A stretch of DNA of 64,000 nucleotides from JAUXFS01 sp963772635 (GCA_963772635.1 CAVYYK010000023.1:158057-222056); one strand, 5' to 3'; counted from the first letter of the stretch, positions 37,535-49,457 are shown. Translations and numbers: made by a program. Notes: generated by a model not told the origin, from the sequence alone.

Positions 37535-38464
37535 TCAGCTCACGCTTTTCGCTTCGGTGGCCTGGAGAATGCGCGCCAGATCGTCCGTGTCAACATATCC
37601 CGCCGCGGTCCGCAGCGCATTGGCGGTACCGGCGGCGACCGCCAGCCGCAGCGCCTCCGCCGGCGGTCGTCCGTCGAGCAGTCCGGCCGTCAGGCCGGCG
37701 AGAAAGCAGTCGCCGCTGCCGACCGCGCTGATCACCGCGATCGCCGGCGGCCGCGCCTGCCAGGCGCCGTCATCGGTGACCAACACCGCGCCGTCGCCGC
37801 CAAGGGTGACCGCAGCCGCGACGGCGCCGCGATGGCGGATCTCGGACGCCGCCTCGACGGCATCGGCGACCATGGCCACGGGCCGGCCCAGCAACACTCC
37901 CGCTTCCGGCCCGTTGATCTTGATCGCCGCACCGGCGGCGACCGCCTCGGCGAGGACGGGTCCGCTGGTGTCGACCCACACCGGCCTGCCACCGGCGCCG
38001 GCGGCGGCGATCAGCCCGGCGAGGCCGCCGGCCGGGCATCCCGGCGGCAGGCTGCCGGCGATGCACACCGCGTCGGCGCCGTTGGCGGCTGATACCACGT
38101 CATCGACGAACCGCTCCCAGTCGCCGGCCGAGACCGCCGTTCCCGCCTCGTTGATCACCGTCGTCTCGCCGTCGGCGCCGACGACGATGATGCAGGTGCG
38201 GGTCTCGCCCTCGATCCAGGTCCAGGCGGCGTCGAGCCCCTCCGCCTCGGCCAAACCGGCGGCGAGCCGGCCGCCATGACCGGCGAGCAGCCCGGCGCAC
38301 GTCGCCCGGTGGCCGAGGCACGCCACCGCCCGGGCGACGTTGACGCCCTTGCCGCCGCAGGATGCGCTGACCGAGGCCGCCCGCCACACCGTGCCGGCGG
38401 CGAACCCGGGCACCGCCAGGGTGCGGTCGACGGCGACGTTGGGGGTGACGCAGAGAATTTTCAT
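37535..38464 (-). CDS. PfkB-family sugar-phosphate kinase (1-phosphofructokinase/LacC-like)
   Basis: 309 residues from ATG 38464 (MKILCVTPNVAVDRTL); the frame extends nine codons further without support. PfkB motifs: SCGGKGVNVARAVACLG near residue 35 and AVGSGDCFLAGLTAG near residue 250 with the catalytic Asp. The TPN.A.D start and GGKGVN form resemble 1-phosphofructokinase and tagatose-6-phosphate kinase. No PTS gene is adjacent, so the substrate is uncertain. Divergent from the AroE-like gene. Confidence 0.85.
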   Translation of the reverse strand: MKILCVTPNVAVDRTLAVPGFAAGTVWRAASVSASCGGKGVNVARAVACLGHRATCAGLLAGHGGRLAAGLAEAEGLDAAWTWIEGETRTCIIVVGADGETTVINEAGTAVSAGDWERFVDDVVSAANGADAVCIAGSLPPGCPAGGLAGLIAAAGAGGRPVWVDTSGPVLAEAVAAGAAIKINGPEAGVLLGRPVAMVADAVEAASEIRHRGAVAAAVTLGGDGAVLVTDDGAWQARPPAIAVISAVGSGDCFLAGLTAGLLDGRPPAEALRLAVAAGTANALRTAAGYVDTDDLARILQATEAKSVS

Positions 38465-38569
38465 CGTCCGGACAATAGCCGATAAAAGCACACGTCACGC
38501 AAGACCCCGACTTGCGTGGTGGCGACGGGGCTGGAATAGTTCCGGCGGAATCAGTCGGAGGTGACAGCG

Positions 38570-39388
38570 ATGCCCGCAACCAACCCGGTCCTCTGCGGAT
38601 CCATCGCCGGGCGTCCCGGCGTTTTCGGCGTGGCGATGCACAACGCCGCCTACCGGGCGCTCGGGCTGAACTATACCTACGTCGCCTTCGGCAGCGACGA
38701 CACCGCCGGCGCGGTGGCGGCGGTGCGCGCCCTCGGCATCCGCGGCCTCGGCGTCACCATGCCCCACAAGATCCGGATCATCGACCACCTCGACGCCGTC
38801 GACGAGACGGCGCGGGCGATCGGCGCGGTCAACACCGTGGTCAACGACGACGGCCGGCTCACCGGTCACAACGTCGACTGGATCGGCGCCGTCCGCGCGT
38901 TCCGCGAGCAGACCGAGCTCGCCGGCCGCACCGCGGCGGTCATCGGCGCCGGAGGCGGCGCCCGCTCGATCGTCTACGGCCTGGTGCGCGAGGGCTGCCG
39001 GGTCACCGTCTACAACCGCGGCGAAGACCACGGACGGGCGTTGGCCGAGGCGATGGGCGCGGCGTTCGGCGGCGGCCCGGCTGCGCTGATCGACGCCGGA
39101 CCGTACGACCTGCTCGCCCACGCCACCCCGGTCGGCTTCCACGACCCCGAGGCGATGCTGATCCCCGCCGAGGCACTGCGCCCGGAAACGGTGGTGCTCG
39201 ACGCGGTGCCGATGCCGCTGCACACCCGGCTGCTCCGCGAAGCGGCGGCGCGCGGTTGCCGGACCATCCCCGGGGTGCGGATGCAGATCCACCAGGCCGC
39301 CTGCCAGTTCGCCCTCTACACCGGCGTCGAGCCCGATTTCGCGGTAATGGAGACGGCGCTGCTGGCGGCGATGGACCAAGCCGGCTAA
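38570..39388 (+). CDS. Shikimate dehydrogenase-like (AroE family) protein
   Basis: 272 residues from ATG 38570 with GGAGG 8 nt upstream; the GTG at 38561 lies within that site. Substrate-domain motifs are GVTMPHKIRIIDHLD (catalytic Lys) and AVNTVVNDDGRLTGHNVDW (catalytic Asp); the NADP site is AAVIGAGGGARSIVYGL. The usual NTDGxG reads NVDWIG, so this may be an AroE-like paralogue acting on quinate or another acid, not the biosynthetic AroE. Followed by ridA after 35 nt. Confidence 0.85.
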   Translation: MPATNPVLCGSIAGRPGVFGVAMHNAAYRALGLNYTYVAFGSDDTAGAVAAVRALGIRGLGVTMPHKIRIIDHLDAVDETARAIGAVNTVVNDDGRLTGHNVDWIGAVRAFREQTELAGRTAAVIGAGGGARSIVYGLVREGCRVTVYNRGEDHGRALAEAMGAAFGGGPAALIDAGPYDLLAHATPVGFHDPEAMLIPAEALRPETVVLDAVPMPLHTRLLREAAARGCRTIPGVRMQIHQAACQFALYTGVEPDFAVMETALLAAMDQAG

Positions 39389-39423
39389 TCTAACCACCTC
39401 GCCCACCCGAGGAGGACCGAACC

Positions 39424-39891
39424 ATGCCCGGAAAGATCGACGCCCGTCTCGCCGAACTCGGCATCGCGTTGCCCGAACCCGCTGCGCCGGCCGGCGCCTA
39501 CGTTCCCTACGTCGTCACCGGAAGCCTGGTGTTCGTCGCCGGCCAGATCACCCTGGAGAACGGCGAAATCAAGTACAAGGGCCGTCTCGGCGAAAGCATG
39601 AGCGTCGACGACGGCTACGCCGCCGCCCGGCTGTGCGGGCTCAACCTGCTCGCCCAGGTGCGCGGCGCCTGCGCCGGTGATCTCGACCGGGTCAAGCGGG
39701 TGGTCCGGCTCGGCGGGTTCGTCAACTCGGCGGCCGATTTCACCGATCAGGCGAAGGTGATCAACGGCGCTTCCGATCTGATGGTCGAGGTGTTCGGCGA
39801 CGCCGGCCGCCACGCCCGCGCCGCGGTCGGCGCCCCGTCGCTGCCGCTCGGCGTCTCGGTCGAGGTCGACGGCATCTTCGAGATCGCCTGA
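39424..39891 (+). CDS. RidA/YjgF-family enamine/imine deaminase
   Basis: 155 residues with MPGKIDARLAELGIALPEP, SLVFVAGQITLENGEI, VKRVVRLGGFVNSAADF and the arginine motif HARAAVGAPSLPLGVSVEVD. The conserved Arg that positions the substrate carboxylate is present. RidA proteins hydrolyse reactive enamines in the cytoplasm. The gene follows the AroE-like gene and is probably in the same operon. Confidence 0.92.
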   Translation: MPGKIDARLAELGIALPEPAAPAGAYVPYVVTGSLVFVAGQITLENGEIKYKGRLGESMSVDDGYAAARLCGLNLLAQVRGACAGDLDRVKRVVRLGGFVNSAADFTDQAKVINGASDLMVEVFGDAGRHARAAVGAPSLPLGVSVEVDGIFEIA

Positions 39892-39925
39892 AACGGCACT
39901 CTCGCGAGGGAGAACCGGACGACGG

Positions 39926-40141
39926 TCAAAGAGCGTTGCGCACGGCCTCCATCGGTCTCGACGGCCTTTGCGCCAGCAGCGTCTCCGCCGCCGCCAGGAT
40001 CTCCAGCCATTCCGCCCATCCCCTGACATCGCCGGTCTGGAGCGCCGCGTCGGCGCGCCGGGTACCGTGGATGGGGGCCTCGTCGCCGTGTGCGTGAACC
40101 AACGCCCTGGCGACGCGATAGATGTCGAGATCGAGGAGCAT
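39926..40141 (-). CDS. Small conserved hypothetical protein (DUF6961-like)
   Basis: 71 residues, MLLDLDIYRVARALVHAHGD then a two-helix pattern with ADAALQTGDVRGWAEWLEIL. I recognise this as a small alphaproteobacterial family of unknown function; the sequence is soluble and acidic at the start, with no signal peptide. Convergent with ridA. Confidence 0.65.
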   Translation of the reverse strand: MLLDLDIYRVARALVHAHGDEAPIHGTRRADAALQTGDVRGWAEWLEILAAAETLLAQRPSRPMEAVRNAL

Positions 40142-40699
40142 GGACCCTCCGTAGCCGAAAGTCTGATGTCCCGGAGTATCTGGACCCGGCCCGTTCGTCG
40201 CGGGGCCTTGGCCTCCTCGCTAGAATAGAATCCCGGCGTTACCAATTCGCTAAAAGCCGGTGCGGATTTCTGCTCGACTGTCAATGTTTTTTATGCCGCA
40301 ACGCACAAGGGCGGCCCTTTTGTTAGCGGACGACTCTCCGCGCAGGACGAGAACTGACTATGATCGGCAATCGAGAGCGTAGCTGAAGCGATGGGCTGGA
40401 AACCGGAATTTTGAACCTGAATAGCCAGTTTGCCAGCGAGGCACATCAACAGGGCGCCTCCGAAAATCGGGAAAAAAATTGCAGCGGGACGATGTTGCGC
40501 CAATCTTTTGGTCACGTAGGGAAGCCGCCCGACCAGCGGCTACGACTTGGCCGTGACGTTTTGATTTTGAGCATCGCCCTTGCTGACACACAGTCGGCCA
40601 GCAAGAAATCCTACAAATTCGGGACCGATCGGGACTCCGGTGCCGGTGCCGACATCGTGGTACGGCGCGCATTGTGCGCGGTTTTGAGAGGGGTAGACA
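40142..40699. other. Intergenic region with one doubtful small ORF
   Basis: About 560 bases upstream of the MscS-type gene. A minus-strand GTG frame at 40291-40515 encodes a possible single-helix membrane peptide (AIFFPIFGGALLMCLAGKLA), but it has no ribosome site and no family I know. The region is less GC-rich than its neighbours near 40270-40500. Nothing else is supported. Confidence 0.45.
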
Positions 40700-42278
40700 A
40701 TGCTACGACGCGGATGGATTACGCTGACGATTATCCTATCACTCGTTCTCTTCGGCCCGACCTTTTCACCCCTGGCCGCCGAAGGTGAGGGAGAGAAACA
40801 GCCGGCAGCGGTAACCATTGCGGACCCACAAATCCCGGTCGGTGAACTGGCGTTGATGCTGAAGCCCCTCACCAAGGAGGAACTCCTGGTAGAGGCGGCC
40901 GCGTGGCAGCAAATGCTCCAAAAGAAAGCGGAGGAAATCGCCAGCGCGGAGATCGCGGTCAAGCGTCAAAACAGCGAGATCGAAAAGGCCGAAGAGAGAC
41001 TGCAGAAAGCGCAAGAAGGGGAGCAGCAGCCCGCGGTAGGAGAAAAAGAAGCCGCTGCGGACACGTCCGATAAGACGATCGAGGACGAGGATGCCAGTCG
41101 CGGTGGAGACGTCGGCGAGGCAGAGACAGAGGCCAAGGAAGAGCATAAAGTCACCCTGCTGGAGACCGTTACCGAGCTCCGCGGGGAGCGCACGGTTGTC
41201 ACTGATCGCCTCAACGCCGTCCTCGACGAGCTGGCGTCCAAGACCAGCGAGGGCGACACCGATACCCTGAACAAGATCGAAGACTACCGACTTTACATTC
41301 GCGGGGTCGGCGGCATCGAGGTCGACGTCAATGACACCACATCGGCCCTGATTGCGATCAAGGGATGGCTGAGTTCCGATGAGGGTGGCATCCGTTGGGC
41401 CAAGAACATCGGGATGTTTCTCGGCATCCTCATCGCCGCGTGGGTGCTCTCCAAGCTCTTCAGCCGCGGCGTGCGTCGAGGACTGCGCGCCATGAACAAC
41501 GTTTCCCAGTTGCTGGAGGATTTCCTGGTCAATGCCATTCGCTGGGTGGTCATGGCGGTCGGTATCATCATGGCGCTCGCCGCTCTGGAAATAAGCATCG
41601 GCCCGCTGCTGGCGATCGTCGGTGCCGCCGGTTTCGTCATCGCCTTCGCTCTGCAGGAACTCGCTCAGCAACTTCGCCAGCGGCCTGATGATCCTGTTCT
41701 TCAAGCCCTTCGACGTCGGCAACGTCGTCGACGCCGGAGGTGTCTCGGGTTCGGTGACCTCGATGAACCTGGTCTCGACCACCATCAAGACCTTCGACAA
41801 CAAGAAGATGGTGGTGCCGAACAACAAAATCTGGAACGACGTCATCACCAACGCCACCGGTGTGGAGACCCGCCGTGTGGATATGGAGTTCGGCATTGGC
41901 TACGACGCCGATATCGACAAGGCCCATGCGATCCTCGAGAAGATCGTGACCAGCCATCCGAAGGTTCTTGCGGACCCCGCCCCGGTCATCCGCATCCACT
42001 CGCTCGGCAACTCATCGGTCAATTTCATCTGTCGTCCCTGGTCTCGGACGACGGACTACTGGACCGTCTACTGGGACGTTACCGAGGCGGTGAAGAAGCG
42101 CTTCGATGCCGAGGGCGTCGGCATCCCCTTTCCCCAGCGCGACGTGCACCTCTACCTGGAAAATGGCGCTTCAAGGGAATCCCTGGGGAGCCTCTCTTCA
42201 GTCAAGCCGGTCACTGGCGGCGCCAACCCGCAACCCAACGAGCTGGATAACGAAAAAGACAGTGTATCGGATGGCTGA
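40700..42278 (+). CDS. MscS-family mechanosensitive channel with N-terminal coiled coil, one-base frameshift
   Basis: ATG 40700: signal peptide (TLTIILSLVLFGPTFSPLAA), then a long charged periplasmic coiled coil (about residues 60-190), then membrane helices (IGMFLGILIAAWVLSKLF and the pore helix AIVGAAGFVIAFALQ). One extra G in GG at 41656-41657 shifts the frame; the second frame continues NSLSNFASGLMILFFKPFDV, the MscS core, to TGA 42278. Joined length about 525 residues. MscS channels release solutes on hypo-osmotic shock. The extended coiled coil is unlike minimal MscS and may sense the cell wall. Confidence 0.88.
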
Positions 42279-42320
42279 GGCGGGTACGCTTCCTGTGCCG
42301 CAGGGGGAGCAGGCATTAGC

Positions 42321-43706
42321 ATGGCGGAGACTTCCACCATCGCCGGAGCGGTGAGACAGCCGCACGAAACCTGGTCGAGCTGGCCGACCTTTATTCTCGC
42401 GGCGTCCGGCTCGGCGGTCGGCCTCGGCAACATCTGGAAGTTTCCCTACATCATGGGCGAGAACGGCGGCGGCGCTTTCGTGCTCGTCTACCTTCTCTGC
42501 ATCGCCGCCATCGGCGTGCCGGTGATGATCGCCGAGATCATGCTCGGCCGACGCGGGCGGCTCAGTCCGATCAACACCATGCGGGTTCTCGCCGACGAAG
42601 CCGGCCGGTCCCGGCGATGGGCCGGCGTCGGCCTGCTCGCCACCGCGGCGGCATTCCTGATCCTGTCGTTCTACAGCGTCATCGCCGGATGGGCGATGCC
42701 CTATGTCGGCCACGCCATCGCCGGCGATTTCGAAGGTGCGTCGCCCGACCAGATCGGCGGCCTGTTCGGCGGTCTGCTCGGCTCGCCGGTGAGCCTGCTC
42801 CTCTGGCATACCCTGTTCATGGCGCTGACGGTGTTCGTCTCGGCGAGCGGCGTCCGCCACGGGCTCGAACGGGCGGTGACCTTGTTGATGCCGACCCTGT
42901 TCCTGCTCCTGGTGATCCTGATGATCTACGGCATGACCACCGGCCACTTCGGCGACGCGGTCGCGTTCATGTTCGACACCGACTTCTCCAAGCTGACGGC
43001 GGAAGCGGTGCTGACCGCGGTCGGCCACGCCTTCTTCTCGCTCAGCCTCGGCGCCGGGTCGATGATGGCCTACGGCTCCTACCTCAAGAGCGGAACCTCC
43101 ATCGCCGGCACCTCGACGATGATCGCCGGGGTCGACACCCTGGTTGCGCTGATGGCGGGTCTGGCGATCTTTCCGATCGTGTTCGCCAACGGCCTCGAGC
43201 CCGGCGCCGGCCCCGGGCTGGTGTTCCAGACCCTGCCGATCGCCTTCGGCCGGATGCCCGGCGGCCAGATCATCGGTGCGCTGTTCTTCTTCATGCTGGT
43301 GATCGCCGCCTGGACCTCGTCGATCTCGCTCCTCGAGTCGCTGGTCGAGTGGCTCGGCGAAAAGGGGATCTCGCGGAGGACGGCGGCGATCTGCGGCGGC
43401 GGCGGCGCGTGGCTGCTCGGCGTCACCACCGTGCTGTCGCTCAACGAATGGTCCGGCTTCCACCCGCTGGGCGCGATCGGGCGGTTCGAGGGCAAGACCC
43501 TGTTCGATCTGTACGACTACCTGACGGCGAACATCATGCTGCCCCTCGGCGGCCTGCTCACCGCACTGTTCGCCGGCTGGATCCTGGCGAAAGAAGCGAG
43601 CCGCGCCGAGTTGCGGATGGGATCGTCCTATGGTGTCTGGCGGGTGCTGATCCGCTACGTCGCTCCGGTCGGCATCGCCGTCGTCTTCATCGCCAATCTG
43701 GCTTGA
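42321..43706 (+). CDS. Sodium-dependent transporter, NSS (SNF) family
   Basis: 461 residues with about 11-12 membrane helices. The first helix shows the NSS signature ILAASGSAVGLGNIWKFPYI and GENGGGAFVLVYLL; later SFYSVIAGWAMPYVG and FFSLSLGAGSMMAYGSY match the ion and substrate sites. It imports an amino acid or similar solute with sodium; the substrate is not predictable. It follows mscS by 42 nt and might be co-transcribed. Its stop is 2 nt from the convergent lon stop. Confidence 0.92.
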   Translation: MAETSTIAGAVRQPHETWSSWPTFILAASGSAVGLGNIWKFPYIMGENGGGAFVLVYLLCIAAIGVPVMIAEIMLGRRGRLSPINTMRVLADEAGRSRRWAGVGLLATAAAFLILSFYSVIAGWAMPYVGHAIAGDFEGASPDQIGGLFGGLLGSPVSLLLWHTLFMALTVFVSASGVRHGLERAVTLLMPTLFLLLVILMIYGMTTGHFGDAVAFMFDTDFSKLTAEAVLTAVGHAFFSLSLGAGSMMAYGSYLKSGTSIAGTSTMIAGVDTLVALMAGLAIFPIVFANGLEPGAGPGLVFQTLPIAFGRMPGGQIIGALFFFMLVIAAWTSSISLLESLVEWLGEKGISRRTAAICGGGGAWLLGVTTVLSLNEWSGFHPLGAIGRFEGKTLFDLYDYLTANIMLPLGGLLTALFAGWILAKEASRAELRMGSSYGVWRVLIRYVAPVGIAVVFIANLA

Positions 43707-43708
43707 TC

Positions 43709-46171
<2,463 letters not shown>

Positions 46172-46196
46172 CTCGCTCTGGCTCCGGTCTCGCTGG

Positions 46197-46604
46197 TCAC
46201 GTCGACTTGTCGAAGACCAACAGCATGCACCCGTTGACGAGTTCTCGGCGGGTGAGCCGCAGCCGGTCCCACATCAGCCCGATCCGCCGCTCGAAGCGGC
46301 CGTGCGGAATCTCCAGACGATGAATAGCGGCACTGCGAAAGTGCTCCGGCATCGTTCTCGTTCCCGAGACGCGCAGAACGTTGCCTTCGATCGCGACCTC
46401 GATCTGACCGGGCTCGACGCCCGGCAGGGCGACGACGATAGCGACCTCGTTGGCGGTCTCGACCACGTCGACGGGCGGCTCCCAGATCGCCCTGGCCGCG
46501 GTCGCGGGGGCGATCTGAAAGAACTGGCGGTGCAGGCGCTCGGCCCGATCCAGCATTTCGCAGGCTTCGGCCCACATCCATTCATTGCGAGGGCGTGATG
46601 TCAT
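46197..46604 (-). CDS. Hsp20/alpha-crystallin small heat-shock protein
   Basis: 135 residues. The alpha-crystallin domain spans about residues 40-135 with PPVDVVETANEVAIVVALPG, EPGQIEVAIEGNVLRVSG and a RLEIPHGRFERRI strand. The C-terminal I-x-I motif is not evident, and the end (ELVNGCMLLVFDKS) is somewhat unusual. It binds unfolding proteins and here is paired with Lon in an operon, linking holding and degradation. Confidence 0.88.
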   Translation of the reverse strand: MTSRPRNEWMWAEACEMLDRAERLHRQFFQIAPATAARAIWEPPVDVVETANEVAIVVALPGVEPGQIEVAIEGNVLRVSGTRTMPEHFRSAAIHRLEIPHGRFERRIGLMWDRLRLTRRELVNGCMLLVFDKST

Positions 46605-46648
46605 GTCCGACCAGGCTCCAAGTCGTGCCGATGACGGCTTATGCCCAA

Positions 46649-46677
46649 GAGATAGGCTTGATGTACGGATTTCTCAA
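46649..46677 (-). promoter_or_regulatory. Candidate promoter of hsp20-lon
   Basis: On the minus strand TTGAGA (46677-46672) and TATCTC (46654-46649) are 17 bp apart; with the preceding CC the -10 reads CCTATCT, close to the alphaproteobacterial RpoH -10. The leader would be about 40 nt. Confidence 0.3.
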
Positions 46678-46770
46678 ATGCCGGCGCCTCGGCCGCCATG
46701 GCGCCCCTCGGCGTTGCCATCGCCTTCATCACAACCTTGGCTTGATCCCGCCGCCCGGCGGGCGCGCCGT

Positions 46771-47187
46771 TCAGGTGTCGAGGAGGCTTCGCAGCGCGCG
46801 GCGGAGCTTGGGGCTGACGCCGACGGCGAAACCGGCGGCCAGGGCGGCGCCGATCATGGCGTAGCGATGGTTCTTGGCCAGGGATTGGAGGTCGCCGCCC
46901 AGCGCCTCGCCCAGCGCCAGCGCCAATCCGGCGGCATCGGTCGGCTTGCGGTCCCGCCCGTCCCGCCGCGCCGCGGATCGCAGCACCAACCAGCCGATCA
47001 GCAGGACGATGCAGCCGACGGCAAGGCAGAGTACGCCGGTGATCAGTGCCGCCCTGGTCGGTCCGGCGTATGTCGCCAAGTTCAGGTAGAGCGCGGCGAC
47101 CAGAAAGCCCGATCCGGTCAGAACCAGCAATGCCGCGACGACACCGAAGGCGAGCAGCACCTGCAGGCGAAAAACGAACCCACTCAT
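46771..47187 (-). CDS. Holin-like (DUF1469 type) inner-membrane protein
   Basis: 138 residues with two strong membrane helices (VLLAFGVVAALLVLTGSGFL and ALITGVLCLAVGCIVLLIGW), a cytoplasmic helical tail and a weak third hydrophobic segment (YAMIGAALAAGFAVG). Similar to the phage-holin-family/DUF1469 membrane proteins that accompany YqjD-like genes in proteobacteria. Not a phage gene here: there are no other phage genes. Followed on the same strand by nothing close; preceded by the YqjD-like gene 21 nt upstream. Confidence 0.7.
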   Translation of the reverse strand: MSGFVFRLQVLLAFGVVAALLVLTGSGFLVAALYLNLATYAGPTRAALITGVLCLAVGCIVLLIGWLVLRSAARRDGRDRKPTDAAGLALALGEALGGDLQSLAKNHRYAMIGAALAAGFAVGVSPKLRRALRSLLDT

Positions 47188-47208
47188 CGCGAGCGGCGCG
47201 ACGAAAGG

Positions 47209-47493
47209 CTAACGACGGCTGAACAGGGCGCCGAGGATCGCGCCGAGAATGAACGCGGTCAGAACCGCGGTCAGCGGCCGCTCCTCGATCCGCTGGCCGA
47301 CGGCGTTCGCCGCCTGCTCCGCCTCTCCTCTCACCCGCTCGGCCTGATCGCGCACCCGCCCGTAGACCTTGCTGCCGCCCTCGGCCCCCATGTCCTTGAG
47401 CGTTTTCGCGATCGCCGCCATGTCGGCCCGCAGCCGTTTGATCTCCTCGTTCAGCGTCTCGGCGCTGGCCGTTTCGGCTTCCTTGGTTGCCAT
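47209..47493 (-). CDS. YqjD/ElaB-like (DUF883) membrane-anchored protein
   Basis: 94 residues: a long amphipathic helix (ETLNEEIKRLRADMAAIAKT), then a linker and a C-terminal membrane helix with the glycine-rich pattern PLTAVLTAFILGAILGALF ending in two arginines. In E. coli such proteins tether ribosomes to the inner membrane in stationary phase. Operon with the holin-like gene. Confidence 0.82.
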   Translation of the reverse strand: MATKEAETASAETLNEEIKRLRADMAAIAKTLKDMGAEGGSKVYGRVRDQAERVRGEAEQAANAVGQRIEERPLTAVLTAFILGAILGALFSRR

Positions 47494-47555
47494 ATCCGTC
47501 CTCCTTTATGCCCGAATCCAAACCCCGTCCCGCAACTACATCACATATCGACCGA

Positions 47556-48146
47556 TCAACGCAAAGAAACGTTGTCGAGGGGGGCCCGATGAGGTTGATC
47601 GACGACCACGACGACACGGCGGCCGTAGAGTTCACGCATGTCATCGGCGACGGAGAGCAAAGAGTTCGGCTCGCCGTTCGAACTGATTTCGATGACCTCG
47701 GAAGGGACTCCCTGGCCGACGAGAACATCCCGGACGGCCTCGGCTCGCCGGTCGGCAAGTGTATCGTCGGTTTCGCCATGTGCAATCCAGTCCGCGGACC
47801 GGATTATCCGGACCCTTGGTGCATTCTTGGCCTTGGCATCCATGGCGACTTGACAAAGGATCACCTCGACCGCCTCCGAAATCGTCGCGGTATCGTCATC
47901 GAAGAAGACAACGTAGCGCTCGGGCGTCGATGCGGCCGACCTTGTTGCTTCAGCCTGCTCTGTCGCGCTGGAGGCCTGCGAACCAGACGATGCCTCGCAA
48001 ACGCCCCGTTGATCATCGGTTGCCGTCAGACGTCCATGGGATGCCTCTCTCCACGGAAGTGCCTCGGTCGCGTTGTTCACGTCCGACGCCGCGCTCGACG
48101 CAATCAGCACCAAGAAGGCGGATACGGAGATCAATCGTTTTATCAC
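47556..48146 (-). CDS. Exported OmpA-like (peptidoglycan-binding fold) protein
   Basis: 196 residues from GTG 48146, with GAGGAGG upstream; the frame extends to 48287 without support. Signal peptide MIKRLISVSAFLVLIASSAA. After a low-complexity linker the C-terminal half (YVVFFDDDTATISEAVEVIL, then ADRRAEAVRDVLVGQGVPSEVIEI and GRRVVVVV) follows the OmpA C-terminal fold. The usual NxxLSxxRA Asp/Arg pair is partly kept (LADRRAEAV). Periplasmic, perhaps cell-wall binding. Confidence 0.65.
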   Translation of the reverse strand: MIKRLISVSAFLVLIASSAASDVNNATEALPWREASHGRLTATDDQRGVCEASSGSQASSATEQAEATRSAASTPERYVVFFDDDTATISEAVEVILCQVAMDAKAKNAPRVRIIRSADWIAHGETDDTLADRRAEAVRDVLVGQGVPSEVIEISSNGEPNSLLSVADDMRELYGRRVVVVVDQPHRAPLDNVSLR

Positions 48147-48309
48147 GTCGATTCCTCCTCTTTTTCCTGACCCGGGCCCTCGCTGAGTGAAGCGGGTGTT
48201 ACCGCGGTTCCGTCCCCGAATGGCCGGCGGCCCTTTTGGGAACCGCCGGCCACGGGGGACGTCCAGGCGGAGCCGGGGGGTGCTCACGTAAGCCTGGACG
48301 CGGGGATCC

Positions 48310-48816
48310 TCAGGACTTCTTGCCGATCGCGGAAATGTCCTCCTCGCGAATCTCCGGCATCTGCTCGAGTTCGTTCTCGGTCAGGGTAACGACCAGGCGA
48401 CCGTCGGGACTCAACTGGAAATGTTGAACCGGCACGGTCACACGCTTGCTGCCGAAACCAAAGATGCCGCCGATCTCGACGATCGCCTTGCGGACCTCGC
48501 CGATCGGCTCGGTAACGGCCATCACGGTACCGACTTCCCTGTTCTCCAGGTCGTAGACGGTCCGGTCCCACAACTGCTCGGCCGACAGGTCCGTGCCTTC
48601 GATCGAGGCGCTCTTCCGCGCCTTGTCGGATGCACCAAGGCCGAATTCCTGGTTGCCCATCACCGAGACGGGATTGGCCTGGGGAGCCAACTGCTCGGGC
48701 ACCGTCGCCGCTCCCTGGCCACCATCATTCGACTTCTGGTCGGCCGCACTTGCGAAGCCGATCGGTGCCGCCATCAGGGCCGCGACCAGGCCGGACGCCA
48801 ACATCTCTCGTTTCAT
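48310..48816 (-). CDS. Exported PRC-barrel protein (copy 1)
   Basis: 168 residues. Signal peptide KREMLASGLVAALMAAPIGF ending ASAAD. A PRC-barrel-type core follows: TVYDLENREVGTVMAVTE, KAIVEIGGIFGFGSKRVTVP and HFQLSPDGRLVVTLTENEL. Function of periplasmic PRC-barrel proteins is poorly known; they are frequent in alphaproteobacterial stress loci. The gene is a tandem paralogue of 48951-49457, including the ribosome-site leader (GAGGAGGAGTAT). Confidence 0.82.
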   Translation of the reverse strand: MKREMLASGLVAALMAAPIGFASAADQKSNDGGQGAATVPEQLAPQANPVSVMGNQEFGLGASDKARKSASIEGTDLSAEQLWDRTVYDLENREVGTVMAVTEPIGEVRKAIVEIGGIFGFGSKRVTVPVQHFQLSPDGRLVVTLTENELEQMPEIREEDISAIGKKS

Positions 48817-48950
48817 CTCAATACTCCTCCTCGCTCACTACGGATTCTTCGTCCTCCCGCTCTCGATGGCCGCCCGTCGCTTCGGGAACGGCCGGCCACC
48901 GGAGGCGTCCCGGCGGAGCGCATGGTCACGCGAGCCCGGACTGGGCGTGG

Positions 48951-49457
48951 TCAGGACTTCTTCTCGATCGCGGAACTCCCCTCCTCGTGAACCGGAGGCA
49001 TCTGCTTGAGCTCCTTCTCGGTCAACTTGACGATCAGGCGACCGTCCGGTTTCAACTGGAAATGCTGAACCGGCACGGCCACGTCCTTGCCGCCGAAGCC
49101 CAGAAAGCCGCCGACCTCGACGATCGCCCGGCGGTTCTCGCCGAACGGCGCGGAAACGTCCTTGACGGTACCGACCTCCCTGTCCTCCAGGTCGTAGACG
49201 GTCTTGTCCTGCAGATCTCCGTCGGACAGCTCCTTGCCGTCGATCGACGAGCCCTTCTGGTTGCCGCCGGGCACACGCGCGCCGAAATCCTCGTACTTCG
49301 GCTTCGATTGGGGGGCGGCCTGGGGTGCCACTTGCTCGGGAATGGCCGTGGGCCCGGCGGTGCCGGTAGTCGGCTTCTGGTCGGCCGCGCTGGCAAATGC
49401 GATCGGTGCCGCCATCAAGGCTGCGACCAGTCCGGACGTCATCAGTTGTCGTTTCAT
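48951..49457 (-). CDS. Exported PRC-barrel protein (copy 2)
   Basis: 168 residues from ATG 49457, preceded by GGAGGAGGAGTATCGAG. Signal peptide SGLVAALMAAPIAFASAAD is almost identical to copy 1, and the core KTVYDLEDREVGTVKDVSAP, AIVEVGGFLGFGGKDVAVP and HFQLKPDGRLIVKLTEKEL is about two-thirds identical to it; the linker between signal and core has diverged. Equal length and shared leader show tandem gene duplication. Confidence 0.85.
   Translation of the reverse strand: MKRQLMTSGLVAALMAAPIAFASAADQKPTTGTAGPTAIPEQVAPQAAPQSKPKYEDFGARVPGGNQKGSSIDGKELSDGDLQDKTVYDLEDREVGTVKDVSAPFGENRRAIVEVGGFLGFGGKDVAVPVQHFQLKPDGRLIVKLTEKELKQMPPVHEEGSSAIEKKS

Noticed and set aside
46771..47187. Prophage remnant suggested by a holin-like gene
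   Set aside because: No integrase, capsid, lysin or att-like repeats are nearby; the family is a common non-phage membrane protein.
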